Positions 16,718 to 24,763 of a stretch of 64,000 bases of DNA are shown here, in pieces. The DNA comes from Candidatus Roseilinea sp. Its GTDB lineage: Bacteria > Chloroflexota > Anaerolineae > J036 > Brachytrichaceae. Position numbers and translations under genes: made by a program. The stretch lies in NCBI GenBank assembly GCA_025998955.1, contig AP024676.1, positions 1,116,001 through 1,180,000 on the forward strand, written 5' to 3'. Position 1 is the stretch's first letter; every line of letters begins with the position of its first letter. Below the pieces are notes generated by a model. The model had not been told where the DNA came from, made no database searches, and saw nothing but the letters and a program-made list of their open reading frames with translations.

Positions 16718-16780
16718 CCGACTCCCCACTCCCGACCTTTCAGCCAAGTTGGGAGTGGGGAGTCGGGAGTAGGGCGTGAG
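16718..16780. repeat. Heptamer-phased inverted repeat
   Basis: Units CGACTCC, CCACTCC, CGACC on the left are mirrored by GTTGGGA, GTGGGGA, GTCGGGA, GTAGGGC, GTGAGCG on the right, in 7-nt steps. The two arms can form a long hairpin. CGACTCC is also present twice in the 62.8 kb array. It fills the gap upstream of the AhpD-like gene. Confidence 0.75.
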
Positions 16781-16787
16781 CGGCGAC

Positions 16788-17780
16788 TTACACTTTGACC
16801 GGCCTGCCCTCGTGCGCCGAACGCAACAGCGCAAGGATCGCGGCGATGTTGCCGCGGCTATCCTGCAGGCTGACGCGCGGCGCAACCCCGTTCAGGATGG
16901 CGTCGGCCATGTCTTCGACTTCGCCGAGGTAGAGCAACTCCGGTCCCTCGATGGTGAGCGGCTCGAGCTGGTCGCCGGCTTTGCCGATGTAGATCGTCTC
17001 GCGCGCCGTGGGTTTGAACGGTCGTGGGACGACGATCAACCCTTCGCTGCCTACGATTTCGATATGCGTCCGGAACGGAGCGCGAAAGCCACAGTCGAAC
17101 TGCGCATAAACGTCTTCGCCGAAACGCAGCGTCCCGACGAATGTCTCATCCACACCGCTCGGGCTGGTGAATTGCATGCCGAACGCCTCTATCGGCTCGG
17201 CGCCGATCATCGTGCGCGCATAGTTGATCGAATAGCAGCCGACATCCCAGATGCTGCCGCCGTCCAGGCCGATGTTCACGCGGACGTTGGCGCGGTCGGT
17301 CAGATTGAAAGTAAATGAGCCGCGCACGAGGCGGACTTCGCCGATCGCACCCTGTTCGATCAGCGATTTCAACTTCAGCGTTTGCGGATGATGGCGATAC
17401 ATGAAGGCCTCGGCGACGATTCTGCCGGTTTCTCGCGCCGCAGCAGCGATGGCGTCCACATCTTCGACGCGCGTGGTCAGCGGTTTCTCGCAGAGCACGT
17501 GCTTGCCGGCGCGCAGTGCCTTGATCGTCCACTCGGCATGCAGGCTGTTGGGCAGCGAGATGTAAACAGCGTCAATCTCCGGGCTTTCGAGCATCGCCTC
17601 ATAGCTGCCGAAGGCCCGCTCGATCTGCCACTCACGCGCGTAGGCTTCGGCTTTGGCCGGGTCGCGGCTGGCGACGCCGACCAGCCGGTTGCGTGGCGAC
17701 GCGCGCAGCGGTGGAATGAGCGATCGGTTGATGCGCGCGGTGCTAAGTAGTCCCCAGCGAAGAATCGTGTTCGGTGTCAT
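16788..17780 (-). CDS. Gfo/Idh/MocA-family oxidoreductase
   Basis: The 330-residue NAD(P)-dependent dehydrogenase has an N-terminal Rossmann domain (WGLLSTARIN, VGVASRDPAKA) and the family hallmark GKHVLCEKPLTT, with the catalytic Lys of the EKP motif. AFMYRHHPQ follows, as in sugar and trans-1,2-dihydrobenzenediol dehydrogenase-like members. The C-terminal beta-sheet domain is complete. The substrate is probably a sugar or cyclitol but is not determined. Its 5' side carries a heptamer-phased repeat. Confidence 0.9.
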   Translation of the reverse strand: MTPNTILRWGLLSTARINRSLIPPLRASPRNRLVGVASRDPAKAEAYAREWQIERAFGSYEAMLESPEIDAVYISLPNSLHAEWTIKALRAGKHVLCEKPLTTRVEDVDAIAAAARETGRIVAEAFMYRHHPQTLKLKSLIEQGAIGEVRLVRGSFTFNLTDRANVRVNIGLDGGSIWDVGCYSINYARTMIGAEPIEAFGMQFTSPSGVDETFVGTLRFGEDVYAQFDCGFRAPFRTHIEIVGSEGLIVVPRPFKPTARETIYIGKAGDQLEPLTIEGPELLYLGEVEDMADAILNGVAPRVSLQDSRGNIAAILALLRSAHEGRPVKV

Positions 17781-17789
17781 GGGTCGGGC

Positions 17790-17831
17790 GTTGGGTGTCA
17801 GGTGTCACGTGTTAGGTGTAACTTGTCTCGT
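17790..17831. repeat. Heptamer-phased repeat between divergent genes
   Basis: Units GTTGGGT, GTCAGGT, GTCACGT, GTTAGGT, GTAACTT, GTCTCGT occur in exact 7-nt register. They lie between the divergent starts at 17780 and 17904, where promoters would be expected. Confidence 0.8.
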
Positions 17832-17903
17832 GATCTGCGTCACGGAATACGCAAGACGCAGGAGAGTATACTGACTTGCGTAAAACCCTCCAAAGGAAAG
17901 ATC

Positions 17904-18296
17904 ATGAGTATTCGATTCGAACACATTGCAATCAACGTGAACGACGCGCCTAAAGTCGTCGAGTGGTATGTCAAAAACCTCAATCTGGCGGTGATGCGCG
18001 CGACGAACGAGCCGCCCTACATGACCTTTCTGGCCGACCAGGGCCGCAACATGATGTTCGAGTTCTACCAACAGCCGGTGGGGGTGGCCGACTACGCGGG
18101 CATGCATCCTGTTGCTTTTCACATCGCCTTCGCCGTAGATGACATCGAGGCCGAGCGCACGCGGTTGATCGCTGCCGGCGCAACGGCAGAGGGCGAGATC
18201 ACGACGACGCCGGCCGGAGACAAGTTGTGCTTTCTGCGCGATCCGTGGGGGATGACGCTGCAGCTCGTCATGCGTGCCCATCCGATGCTGCGCTGA
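17904..18296 (+). CDS. VOC-family (glyoxalase/bleomycin resistance-like) protein
   Basis: The 130-residue protein starts at an ATG preceded by AAAGGAAAG. It shows two beta-alpha-beta-beta-beta modules: FEHIAINVNDAPKVVEWYVKNL and HIAFAVDDIEAERTRLIAAG, and ends with LRDPWGMTLQLVMR. Candidate metal ligands are the His of FEHIAI, the Glu of MFEFYQ, the His of FHIAFA and a Gln near the end. VOC proteins include lyases, dioxygenases and binding proteins; the specific reaction is unknown. Confidence 0.85.
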   Translation: MSIRFEHIAINVNDAPKVVEWYVKNLNLAVMRATNEPPYMTFLADQGRNMMFEFYQQPVGVADYAGMHPVAFHIAFAVDDIEAERTRLIAAGATAEGEITTTPAGDKLCFLRDPWGMTLQLVMRAHPMLR

Positions 18297-18299
18297 CGA

Positions 18300-19241
18300 T
18301 CATTCGCCTGCGCCGAAGTATGCGCGGTACCAGTTCACCGTATCCTGAATGCCCACGTCGTGCGGCGTGTATTGGAAGTCGGGGTATTCGGCGGCGAACT
18401 TAGAGCCGTCCATGACGAACGGCTGCTCGAACTGGTAGAGCACCTCGGCCATATCGCTGATGCGCGGCGCGACCAGGCCGGCCAGTTGGAAGAACGTGCG
18501 CCCGCGCGCGCCGATCTTCGGCGTTTTGCCGTAGGCATTGAAGACGCGTCGGATGAAGTCCTCGCCGGTGAGCGGGCCGGCGCCGGGCACATGCCAGACC
18601 TGGCCGTAGGCGGCGTCGTTCAGCGCCAGCAAGACGCACGCTGCGGCAGCGTCGGGCAGATAGAGCAGATCGTGCGGCACGTCCAGCCGGCCGAACCATA
18701 GCGCCTTGTGACCTTGATAGGCTGCTTCGAAGATCATGCTCATAAACGTGCCATGCACGTGCGCGCCATAGAACGTCGCCAGTCGCGGGATGACAACAGG
18801 GACATCACCTCTGGCGTGCGCTTCCATGAGCATCGCCTCGGTTTCTTTGCGCATCAATCCGCGCCGTGTGTTTGCGTTGTGGGGATGATCTTCCTTGATG
18901 GGCACCTGACGGAGCGGACCGTAGACCAGTCCGTTGCTCGGGTGCACCAGCCGGGCGCCGGCCTCACGCGCGCCGGTCAACAGGTACGCCGTCACCTCTT
19001 TCATTCTGTCGCCGACGTAGAGGCAGTTGTAGATCACGCCCGTGCCCTTGCAGGCTTCCACGACGCTGGCTAGGTCTGTGGCATCGCAGGCGACGATCTC
19101 GATGCCGTCGGGGAGCATTTCGGCGGCTTTGGCCGGATCGCGCGCGACGGCGCGAATGGGCAAGCCTTCGGCTTCCAAGTGGTGGATGACTGCCGAGCCG
19201 AGCGCGCCTGACGCGCCGAAGACGGTGTGCAATTCAGCCAT
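18300..19241 (-). CDS. NAD-dependent epimerase/dehydratase (extended SDR)
   Basis: The start MAELHTVFGASGALGSAV is chosen because GGCAGG lies 5-10 bases upstream; a longer frame to 19286 would overlap the Fur gene. The nucleotide motif GASGALG is at residues 9-15. The family's usual YxxxK is not clear; VHPSNGLVYGP and the following RKETEAMLM occupy its place. Product length is 313. It resembles sugar-nucleotide epimerase-like proteins of unknown substrate. Its ATG is 17 bases after the fur/zur stop, so the two are probably one operon. Confidence 0.82.
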   Translation of the reverse strand: MAELHTVFGASGALGSAVIHHLEAEGLPIRAVARDPAKAAEMLPDGIEIVACDATDLASVVEACKGTGVIYNCLYVGDRMKEVTAYLLTGAREAGARLVHPSNGLVYGPLRQVPIKEDHPHNANTRRGLMRKETEAMLMEAHARGDVPVVIPRLATFYGAHVHGTFMSMIFEAAYQGHKALWFGRLDVPHDLLYLPDAAAACVLLALNDAAYGQVWHVPGAGPLTGEDFIRRVFNAYGKTPKIGARGRTFFQLAGLVAPRISDMAEVLYQFEQPFVMDGSKFAAEYPDFQYTPHDVGIQDTVNWYRAYFGAGE

Positions 19242-19258
19242 GGCCTGCCAATCGTACT

Positions 19259-19690
19259 TCACTCGGACGGTTGGCATTTGGCGCACAGGCCGAGGATCTC
19301 GATGGCGTGCTTGCGCGATGCGAATCCGGCAGCGCGCAGCTGCGCCATCAGCGCGCGCGAGAAGTGATCGGACTGTAACTCGGTCACCGTTCGGCAGCGC
19401 TCACAGATGAGGTGAAAGTGCAATGCTTTCTCGGTGCACGTCAGCGCGTAGCCCTTGTTGCCGATGCGCACGCGCTCCAGATGACCTTCGGCGTGCAGCA
19501 TGTCGAGTGTGCGATACACCGTCGCCAGGCCAACCCCAGGGTCTATCTTGCGCGCGCGTGCCAGGATCTCCTCCGGGCTGAGCGAGCGGCGGGCGCGCAT
19601 GACTACCTCGATCACCGCCCGGCGGGGCTGTGTGATGCGATACCCTGATTCGCTCAGGGCGTTTTGGATGTCGCGCGTGCGCTTTAGCAT
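19259..19690 (-). CDS. Fur-family metalloregulator, probably Zur
   Basis: The 143-residue Fur-type repressor has an N-terminal winged helix (YRITQPRRAVIEVV and GLATVYRTLDML) and a C-terminal metal/dimer domain. That domain has HFHLICERCRTV and the second cysteine pair GLCAKC, forming the structural Cys4 zinc site. The divergent znuACB operon and the operator between them argue for zinc sensing. Iron or manganese sensing cannot be excluded by sequence alone. It likely represses znuA and itself. Confidence 0.88.
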   Translation of the reverse strand: MLKRTRDIQNALSESGYRITQPRRAVIEVVMRARRSLSPEEILARARKIDPGVGLATVYRTLDMLHAEGHLERVRIGNKGYALTCTEKALHFHLICERCRTVTELQSDHFSRALMAQLRAAGFASRKHAIEILGLCAKCQPSE

Positions 19691-19736
19691 ACGCCGATTT
19701 TAGCGCAGTTGCTTCTGGTATACTGTTTCGTTGTGA

Positions 19737-19751
19737 TGAGAATCATTCTCA
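19737..19751. promoter_or_regulatory. Fur/Zur-type 7-1-7 operator in the znuA promoter region
   Basis: TGAGAAT-C-ATTCTCA is a perfect inverted repeat and matches the Fur-family consensus TGATAATNATTATCA except for a symmetrical pair of changes. It lies between the divergent fur/zur and znuA starts, just downstream of a TATACT (19719-19724) that may be the znuA -10 box. A near-identical box occurs at 38803-38817. Confidence 0.85.
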
Positions 19752-19783
19752 GTAAATTCCAGACTGTATCCCGGAGGTTAGAG

Positions 19784-20875
19784 ATGCTGCGCTGCCGATC
19801 GGTGTTGACGTTTGGCCCGTTGCTTGTTTCGATGGCGCTGGTTACGTCGGCCTGCGCCGTGCCGTCTGCCCCTCAGGCGCAGCCTGCGCCCGCCATTCCC
19901 CTTAGCGCAGAGGCCCCTCGTGTCACGCCTGCGCCTTCGCCGGCAATTGCTGGCGGAGCGAAATTGAAAGTGCTGGCGACGTTCAGCATCGTCGCCGACC
20001 TGGTGCGCAATGTGGCGAGCGATAAGGTGGAACTCGTTACCCTAGTCGGCCCGGAAACCGACTCGCACGACTATGAGCCTACACCATCCGATACGGCCAA
20101 AGTGGCCGATGCTCAACTGATCTTTGAGAATGGCTTGATGTTCGAGTCTTGGCTTGACCGGCTGTACGAGGCGTCCGGCTCGCGCGCCAAACGCATCATG
20201 CTGAGCGAGGGAATAGACCCTCGGCCGTTTGAACAGGCCCACGACGCGCATGAGCACGCTCACGAACATGGCACGGACAAAGAAGAAGCGCACGATCACG
20301 GCGAGGCGAAAGCCGGCGAGCATGCCCATAAGCACGGCGAATACGACCCACACGTGTGGCAGGATGTTCGCAACGCTATCCAGATGGTGCGCACCATCGC
20401 TCAAGCCCTCGGTGAGGCCGACCCGGCCAACGCCGATTTCTATGCAGCCAATGCCGAGGCGTATATTGCTCGGCTTGAGGCACTCGATGAAGAGATCGTC
20501 GGCTTGGTGGAGCAAATTCCCGAAGACCGGCGCAAATTGGCGACCTCGCACGAGGCGCTGGGCTACTTCGCCGATCGCTACGGGTTCAAGATCGTCGGGG
20601 CCGTCTTGGGGACGATGTCTGCCGAAGCGCGTGAGCCATCTGCTCAGGACTTCGCGAAGCTTGCCGAAGCCGTCAAGGCCGAGGGGGTGAAGGTCGTCTT
20701 CCTGGAGAACGTCACCAACCCGCAAGCCGTGGAGCGACTCGCCGAAGAAGCCGGCATCGAGATCGGCCCATCGCTCTACACCGATGCCCTCGGTGCGCCC
20801 GGCAGCCCCGGCGCGACCTACATTGATATGATGCGCTTCAACGTGCGCGCGATCGTCGAAGCGTTGATGAAATGA
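19784..20875 (+). CDS. znuA: Zinc ABC transporter substrate-binding lipoprotein ZnuA
   Basis: The ATG at 19784 follows GGAGG closely and gives a lipoprotein signal ending in SAC. The mature protein (cluster A-I metal-binding family) has KVLATFSIVADLVRNV, GPETDSHDYEPTPSD with a ligand His, and a His/Asp/Glu-rich loop at about residues 152-190 that is typical of zinc-specific members. Further ligands are in YDPHVWQD and ATSHEALGYFADRYG. It binds zinc outside the membrane and hands it to ZnuB/ZnuC encoded next. Confidence 0.95.
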   Translation: MLRCRSVLTFGPLLVSMALVTSACAVPSAPQAQPAPAIPLSAEAPRVTPAPSPAIAGGAKLKVLATFSIVADLVRNVASDKVELVTLVGPETDSHDYEPTPSDTAKVADAQLIFENGLMFESWLDRLYEASGSRAKRIMLSEGIDPRPFEQAHDAHEHAHEHGTDKEEAHDHGEAKAGEHAHKHGEYDPHVWQDVRNAIQMVRTIAQALGEADPANADFYAANAEAYIARLEALDEEIVGLVEQIPEDRRKLATSHEALGYFADRYGFKIVGAVLGTMSAEAREPSAQDFAKLAEAVKAEGVKVVFLENVTNPQAVERLAEEAGIEIGPSLYTDALGAPGSPGATYIDMMRFNVRAIVEALMK

Positions 20876-20923
20876 GCGGATGGGGTTCGCCGAAGGGCAG
20901 CCCTGCGCGGATCACGTTCTTGC

Positions 20924-21727
20924 ATGACACGCACAACGCGGGTTAAGCGACCGATCTTCCCTTACGGTGGCCGGCGATTTGCGTTGACCACAAGCGACGT
21001 GCCGGCGGTACAGGCGCGCAACCTGGGCGTGCGCTATCCGGGTGCAGAGCGTCCGGCGCTGCAGGAGATTAGCTTGACCGTGCCCACAGGGGCGCGCGTG
21101 GCGCTGGTCGGTCCGAACGGCGCGGGCAAGTCCACGCTGCTGAAGGCCGTGGCCGGCCTGCTACCGGTCGCGCCCGGCGCGCTGACGGTGTTTGGCGCGC
21201 GCGTTGGCGCGTTCCCGCATCGGGTGGCCTACCTGGCGCAGCGCGGTGAGCTGGACTGGAGCTTCCCGATCAGCGTGCGCCGGCTGGTGCTGACCGGCCG
21301 CTATCCACACCTGGGCTGGCTGCGCTGGCCGACGCGCGAAGATTGGCGCAAAGCGGATGAAGCGCTCGCCCGGTTGCATTTGAGCGATCTGGCCGAGCGG
21401 CAGATCGGCGAGCTTTCCGGCGGCCAGCAGCAACGCGCACTGTTGGCGCGCGCGCTGGCGCAGGACGCCGACCTGCTGCTCTTGGATGAACCGTTGAACG
21501 CCGTGGACGCAGCGACGCGCGAAGCGGTGTCGTCGGTGTTGCGCGACCTACAACGCGAAGGCAGGACGGTCATCGTCGCGACGCACGAATTAGATCGCCT
21601 GCAGACGGACTTCGACGATGCGCTGTTCCTGATGGACGGCCGGGTGGTGGCGCGCGGTGTGGGCCCAGTGAGCGAACACTCGCATGCCCCCTTCGATTTG
21701 AACGGCCAAGCAATGGTGACGACATGA
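20924..21727 (+). CDS. znuC: Metal ABC transporter ATPase ZnuC
   Basis: The 267-residue ATPase has Walker A GPNGAGKST, signature LSGGQQQRALLARAL, Walker B LLLLDEPLNAVD and the switch His in ATHELDRL. Residues 1-30 before the core are a short, poorly conserved extension. The sequence GELDWSFPISVRRLVLTGRYPHLGW is typical of Zn/Mn importers. Its stop overlaps the permease start as ATGA. It powers zinc uptake through ZnuB. Confidence 0.94.
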   Translation: MTRTTRVKRPIFPYGGRRFALTTSDVPAVQARNLGVRYPGAERPALQEISLTVPTGARVALVGPNGAGKSTLLKAVAGLLPVAPGALTVFGARVGAFPHRVAYLAQRGELDWSFPISVRRLVLTGRYPHLGWLRWPTREDWRKADEALARLHLSDLAERQIGELSGGQQQRALLARALAQDADLLLLDEPLNAVDAATREAVSSVLRDLQREGRTVIVATHELDRLQTDFDDALFLMDGRVVARGVGPVSEHSHAPFDLNGQAMVTT

Positions 21728-22584
21728 ACTTGGTCGAATGGGTGGTCGGGCCGTTCCAGTATGGCTTCATGCGCACGGCGGCGATAGCCGGCATGCTGGT
21801 GGGCGTGACGTGCGCGCTGCTGGGCATCTATGTCGTGCTGCGGCGAATGGCCTTCATCGGCGACGCGCTGGCGCACACCGTCCTGCCCGGCCTGGTGATC
21901 GCCTACCTCAATCGCTGGAACATGGTCGGCGGCGCGCTGCTGGCGGGCATTGCGACGGCGCTGGGCATCGGTTGGCTTTCACGCCGGCGCGAAATCCGCG
22001 AAGACACCGCGATCGGCATTTTGTTCACCGGCATGTTCGCCCTGGGCATCTTGCTGATGAGCGCGGTGCGCAGCTTCCGTGATTTCAGCCACATGCTCTT
22101 CGGCTATATCGTCGGCGTGACCGATGACCAGTTGCGTCTCTTCGCGCTGATTTCGCTGGCGATCGGCATCGTGCTCGCGCTGCTGCACAAGGAATTAGAG
22201 TTGACCTCGTTCGATCCGACGCATGCCGAGGTGATCGGCCTGCGGCCTGATCGCCTGCGCTACGTGCTGCTGGTGTTGATGGCGCTGGCGGTCGTCGGCG
22301 CGATCCAGGCCGTCGGCGTGGTGCTGACGAGCGCGCTGTTGATCGTGCCGGCGGCTGCCGCTTCGTTGCTTACGCGCCGGCTGCCGAGCATGATGGCGTT
22401 AGCGGCAGCCATCGCCGTCTTTGCATCGCTCATCGGCTTGCTCGTGTCCTACCACCTCGATGTGTCTTCCGGCGCGACGATCGTGCTGGCGTGCATCGCC
22501 TGTTTCCTGTTGGCATGGGCGGCCAGGGGGGTGCGGGAGCGCATATCTGCGGTGTCCGCGCGGCGTCTTGGCCGGACGACGTGA
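21724..22584 (+). CDS. znuB: Metal ABC transporter permease ZnuB
   Basis: The 286-residue permease of the ABC-3 family has about eight membrane helices. Characteristic segments are RRMAFIGDALAHTVLPGLVIAYL near the N-terminus, GLRPDRLRYVLLVLMALAVVGAIQAVGVVLTSALLIVPAAAA in the middle (quoted in part only) and VSYHLDVSSGATIVLACIACF at the end. It forms the zinc channel with ZnuC and completes the znuACB operon on the + strand. Confidence 0.94.
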   Translation: MNLVEWVVGPFQYGFMRTAAIAGMLVGVTCALLGIYVVLRRMAFIGDALAHTVLPGLVIAYLNRWNMVGGALLAGIATALGIGWLSRRREIREDTAIGILFTGMFALGILLMSAVRSFRDFSHMLFGYIVGVTDDQLRLFALISLAIGIVLALLHKELELTSFDPTHAEVIGLRPDRLRYVLLVLMALAVVGAIQAVGVVLTSALLIVPAAAASLLTRRLPSMMALAAAIAVFASLIGLLVSYHLDVSSGATIVLACIACFLLAWAARGVRERISAVSARRLGRTT

Positions 22585-22590
22585 CGAAAC

Positions 22591-23427
22591 TTACCCGCGC
22601 GCGTCGAAGAAGTCCCGCTTGATGATGCTGCTCAACCAGTCCACGATCACCTCATAACCTTTCTCACCCGTCTCCGGTGCGGCGAGCGTCGGATCGCCGA
22701 TGTGGCCGTAGGGCGTGAGATCCTTGTAGCTGCGAATGCCGTAAAACACGCCGCCTCCGGTTTTCATGCTCTCCGCGCTTTGAATCTTGCGCAAGTCTTC
22801 CGGCGCAAGGTGAAAAGGCACGCCACGTTCAGGGTGTACAAGCTCAGGGTGGGTCACCAGCAGTCGCGATGTCTCGCCCTCTCCGCCATGACTTTCCCCT
22901 TTTCGGCTGCGCTGGATGGTGTGATACACCTTGCTTAGCGCGACCATCCAATTCAGCACAACGGCAACAGCGTCGGGAGTGGCATCCACTACCTCTTGGG
23001 CGGCGACCATCATGGTCGGTAGGTTGCCGTCGTGGCCGTGGATCAACACAAAGTTGCGGAAGCCGCCTTTGTAAAGTGATAAACAGACCTCCTTCGTTAA
23101 TGCCAGTAGCGTCGTTGCGGAGATCGAGATCGTGCCGGGGAATCCCATGTGGAAGGACGAGACGCCGAACGGCAAGGTCGGGCCGATGACGACGGGACAT
23201 CCCTGCGCCGCCAGCCGGATCGCCGTGCGGCGACAAATCTCCCGCGCTTCGAAGACATCTGTGCCGAGCGGCAAGTGAGCGCCATGGTCCTCAATCGCGC
23301 CGAAGGGGATCAGAATGGTCTGGGTGACTTGGAGCGCCGCTTGCACCTCTGGGCCGCTCATCTCCAGCAATGTAGCCGGTCCGCGTTGGACGTATAGCAC
23401 TTGGTCGAGCATTTCGTGTTCACTCAT
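22591..23427 (-). CDS. Creatininase-family amidohydrolase
   Basis: The 278-residue protein belongs to the creatininase/formamide-amidohydrolase superfamily, binuclear metal enzymes acting on cyclic or linear amides. The ligand motifs are GAIEDHGAHLPLGTD (Glu, His, Asp), LIHGHDGN and SHGGEGETS (Glu). Members include creatinine amidohydrolase, FAPy deformylase and MftE-type peptidases. The substrate is probably an N-containing small molecule, given the RidA and amidohydrolase genes of the same locus. It is divergent from a YheO-like regulator and shares a palindromic promoter region with it. Confidence 0.85.
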   Translation of the reverse strand: MSEHEMLDQVLYVQRGPATLLEMSGPEVQAALQVTQTILIPFGAIEDHGAHLPLGTDVFEAREICRRTAIRLAAQGCPVVIGPTLPFGVSSFHMGFPGTISISATTLLALTKEVCLSLYKGGFRNFVLIHGHDGNLPTMMVAAQEVVDATPDAVAVVLNWMVALSKVYHTIQRSRKGESHGGEGETSRLLVTHPELVHPERGVPFHLAPEDLRKIQSAESMKTGGGVFYGIRSYKDLTPYGHIGDPTLAAPETGEKGYEVIVDWLSSIIKRDFFDARG

Positions 23428-23447
23428 TTATTCATATTGTCTAAAGT

Positions 23448-23477
23448 ATTGACAAACTGTCAATGACCGTGTAGCAT
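23448..23477. promoter_or_regulatory. Palindromic operator and promoter between the creatininase and regulator genes
   Basis: ATTGACA-AAC-TGTCAAT (23448-23464) is a perfect 7-3-7 inverted repeat holding a TTGACA hexamer on each strand. The + strand copy (23449-23454) is 17 bases from TAGCAT (23472-23477). The arrangement suggests autoregulated divergent transcription, probably by the regulator encoded at 23524. Confidence 0.65.
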
Positions 23478-23523
23478 AGTAAACGTAGTTCGCTCTATCC
23501 TGTAGTGAGCTGACTCAAGCACG

Positions 23524-24258
23524 ATGTCCAGAGGCCTCTCAGCATCGAAGGCTCGCCAAGCGGGTCAATCTGGCGCCCCCACGAAGCGGAGCAAAGGTCC
23601 ACTCAAGCAGGATAGTCATACGACGTTCGTCATTGCCAAGCAGCTCGCCACGGCGCTGCACAAGCTGTTAGGGCCGATGTGCGAAGTCGTGCTGCATGAC
23701 TTTGTCGACCTCGAACACTCCATCGTGCACATCGAGGGCAACGTCACATGTCGAACGGTCGGCGGCCCGGCAACTGACTTGATCCTAGAGAAGGTGCGCA
23801 AAGGAGAGACGCATGAGGATCTCTACGGCTATGCCACCAGCCTGCCGGGCGGTCGCATGATGAAGAGCAGCACGATCTTCTTGCGTGATGAGCATGGGCA
23901 CGCTGTCGGTGCGTTGTGCGTGAACCTCGACGTCACGGATTTCATTGCAGCACGTAACGCACTGAATGCGTTTGTGGCAACCAGAGATAACGAACGCACG
24001 ACTGAGACGTTCTCCGACAACATCTTTGACACGGTGCAGTCTGTTGTTGCCGAGACGCTCTATGAAACCGGTCGCAGCCTGGCCGGGATGAGTCGGGATG
24101 ACAAGATCGAACTCATGAGCCAGCTGGAGAGCAAAGGGTTGTTTCAGATGAAGAAAGCCGTCTCCATCGTGGCTGACATGCTTGGACTAAGTCGTGCCAC
24201 GGTTTACAACTATCTGCGAGAGAGCCGAGCCGGCAGCAACGGCAGTGCCAAGGTGTAG
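23524..24258 (+). CDS. YheO/DauR-type PAS-HTH transcriptional regulator
   Basis: The 244-residue protein has a basic N-terminal tail, a YheO-like PAS domain (about residues 40-150, with LGPMCEVVLHDFVDLEHSIVHIEGN and AVGALCVNLDVTDFIAARNAL, both quoted in part) and a C-terminal HTH of the DauR type ending in VADMLGLSRATVYNYLRE. DauR-like proteins control amino-acid catabolic operons and are often linked to RidA genes. The catabolic genes from 24298 to 36522 all follow on the same strand, so it is the likely local regulator. Confidence 0.88.
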   Translation: MSRGLSASKARQAGQSGAPTKRSKGPLKQDSHTTFVIAKQLATALHKLLGPMCEVVLHDFVDLEHSIVHIEGNVTCRTVGGPATDLILEKVRKGETHEDLYGYATSLPGGRMMKSSTIFLRDEHGHAVGALCVNLDVTDFIAARNALNAFVATRDNERTTETFSDNIFDTVQSVVAETLYETGRSLAGMSRDDKIELMSQLESKGLFQMKKAVSIVADMLGLSRATVYNYLRESRAGSNGSAKV

Positions 24259-24297
24259 AAGCCGTTGAATTAGATACTGCAATAGCCTGACGCGTCC

Positions 24298-24693
24298 ATG
24301 GCGGATCACTTCCAGGTAATTCTGACGGATGCTGCGCCGATCCCGCGCAGTGGCTACAGCCAAGCGTTACGCATTGGCGACTTGGTTGTCACCTCGGGCT
24401 ATCTCGGCACGCATCCCGACGGCAGCGGTGTGGTGAAAGGTGGTTTCGAGGCTGAGGCGAGGCAGGCGCTGGACAACATTCGCGCCGTGTTGTCGGCAGC
24501 AGGCTGTTCGCTGCACGATGTGATCCGAGTGAACGTGTCTTTGACCGATATCGGCAAGTTCGACGAGATGGATCGCATCTTCCGCGAGTATTTCTCCGAG
24601 CCGTATCCCACTCGTAGCACCGTAGGCGTCAAGGAACTATGGGGCGGCGCTCAGGTCGGGTTCGATGTATGGGCGATTGTGAAGAAGAGTTAA
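24298..24693 (+). CDS. RidA/YjgF-family enamine/imine deaminase
   Basis: The 131-residue protein has the Rid fold signatures PRSGYSQALRIGDLVVTSGYLG, AEARQALDNIRAVLSAAGCS and the C-terminal TRSTVGVKEL. In RidA proper, an Arg in the RPARS-type motif binds the carboxylate of imine substrates; here the corresponding segment is YPTRSTVGV, with an Arg kept. It likely hydrolyses reactive enamines made by neighbouring amine- or amide-cleaving enzymes. It may belong to a Rid subfamily other than RidA itself. Confidence 0.88.
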   Translation: MADHFQVILTDAAPIPRSGYSQALRIGDLVVTSGYLGTHPDGSGVVKGGFEAEARQALDNIRAVLSAAGCSLHDVIRVNVSLTDIGKFDEMDRIFREYFSEPYPTRSTVGVKELWGGAQVGFDVWAIVKKS

Positions 24694-24763
24694 TGTGTCA
24701 TCGAACGCGCGCCCTCTGATTTGGTATTCGCATGCCTGCGAACAGTGATTAGCAAGCGACGCG

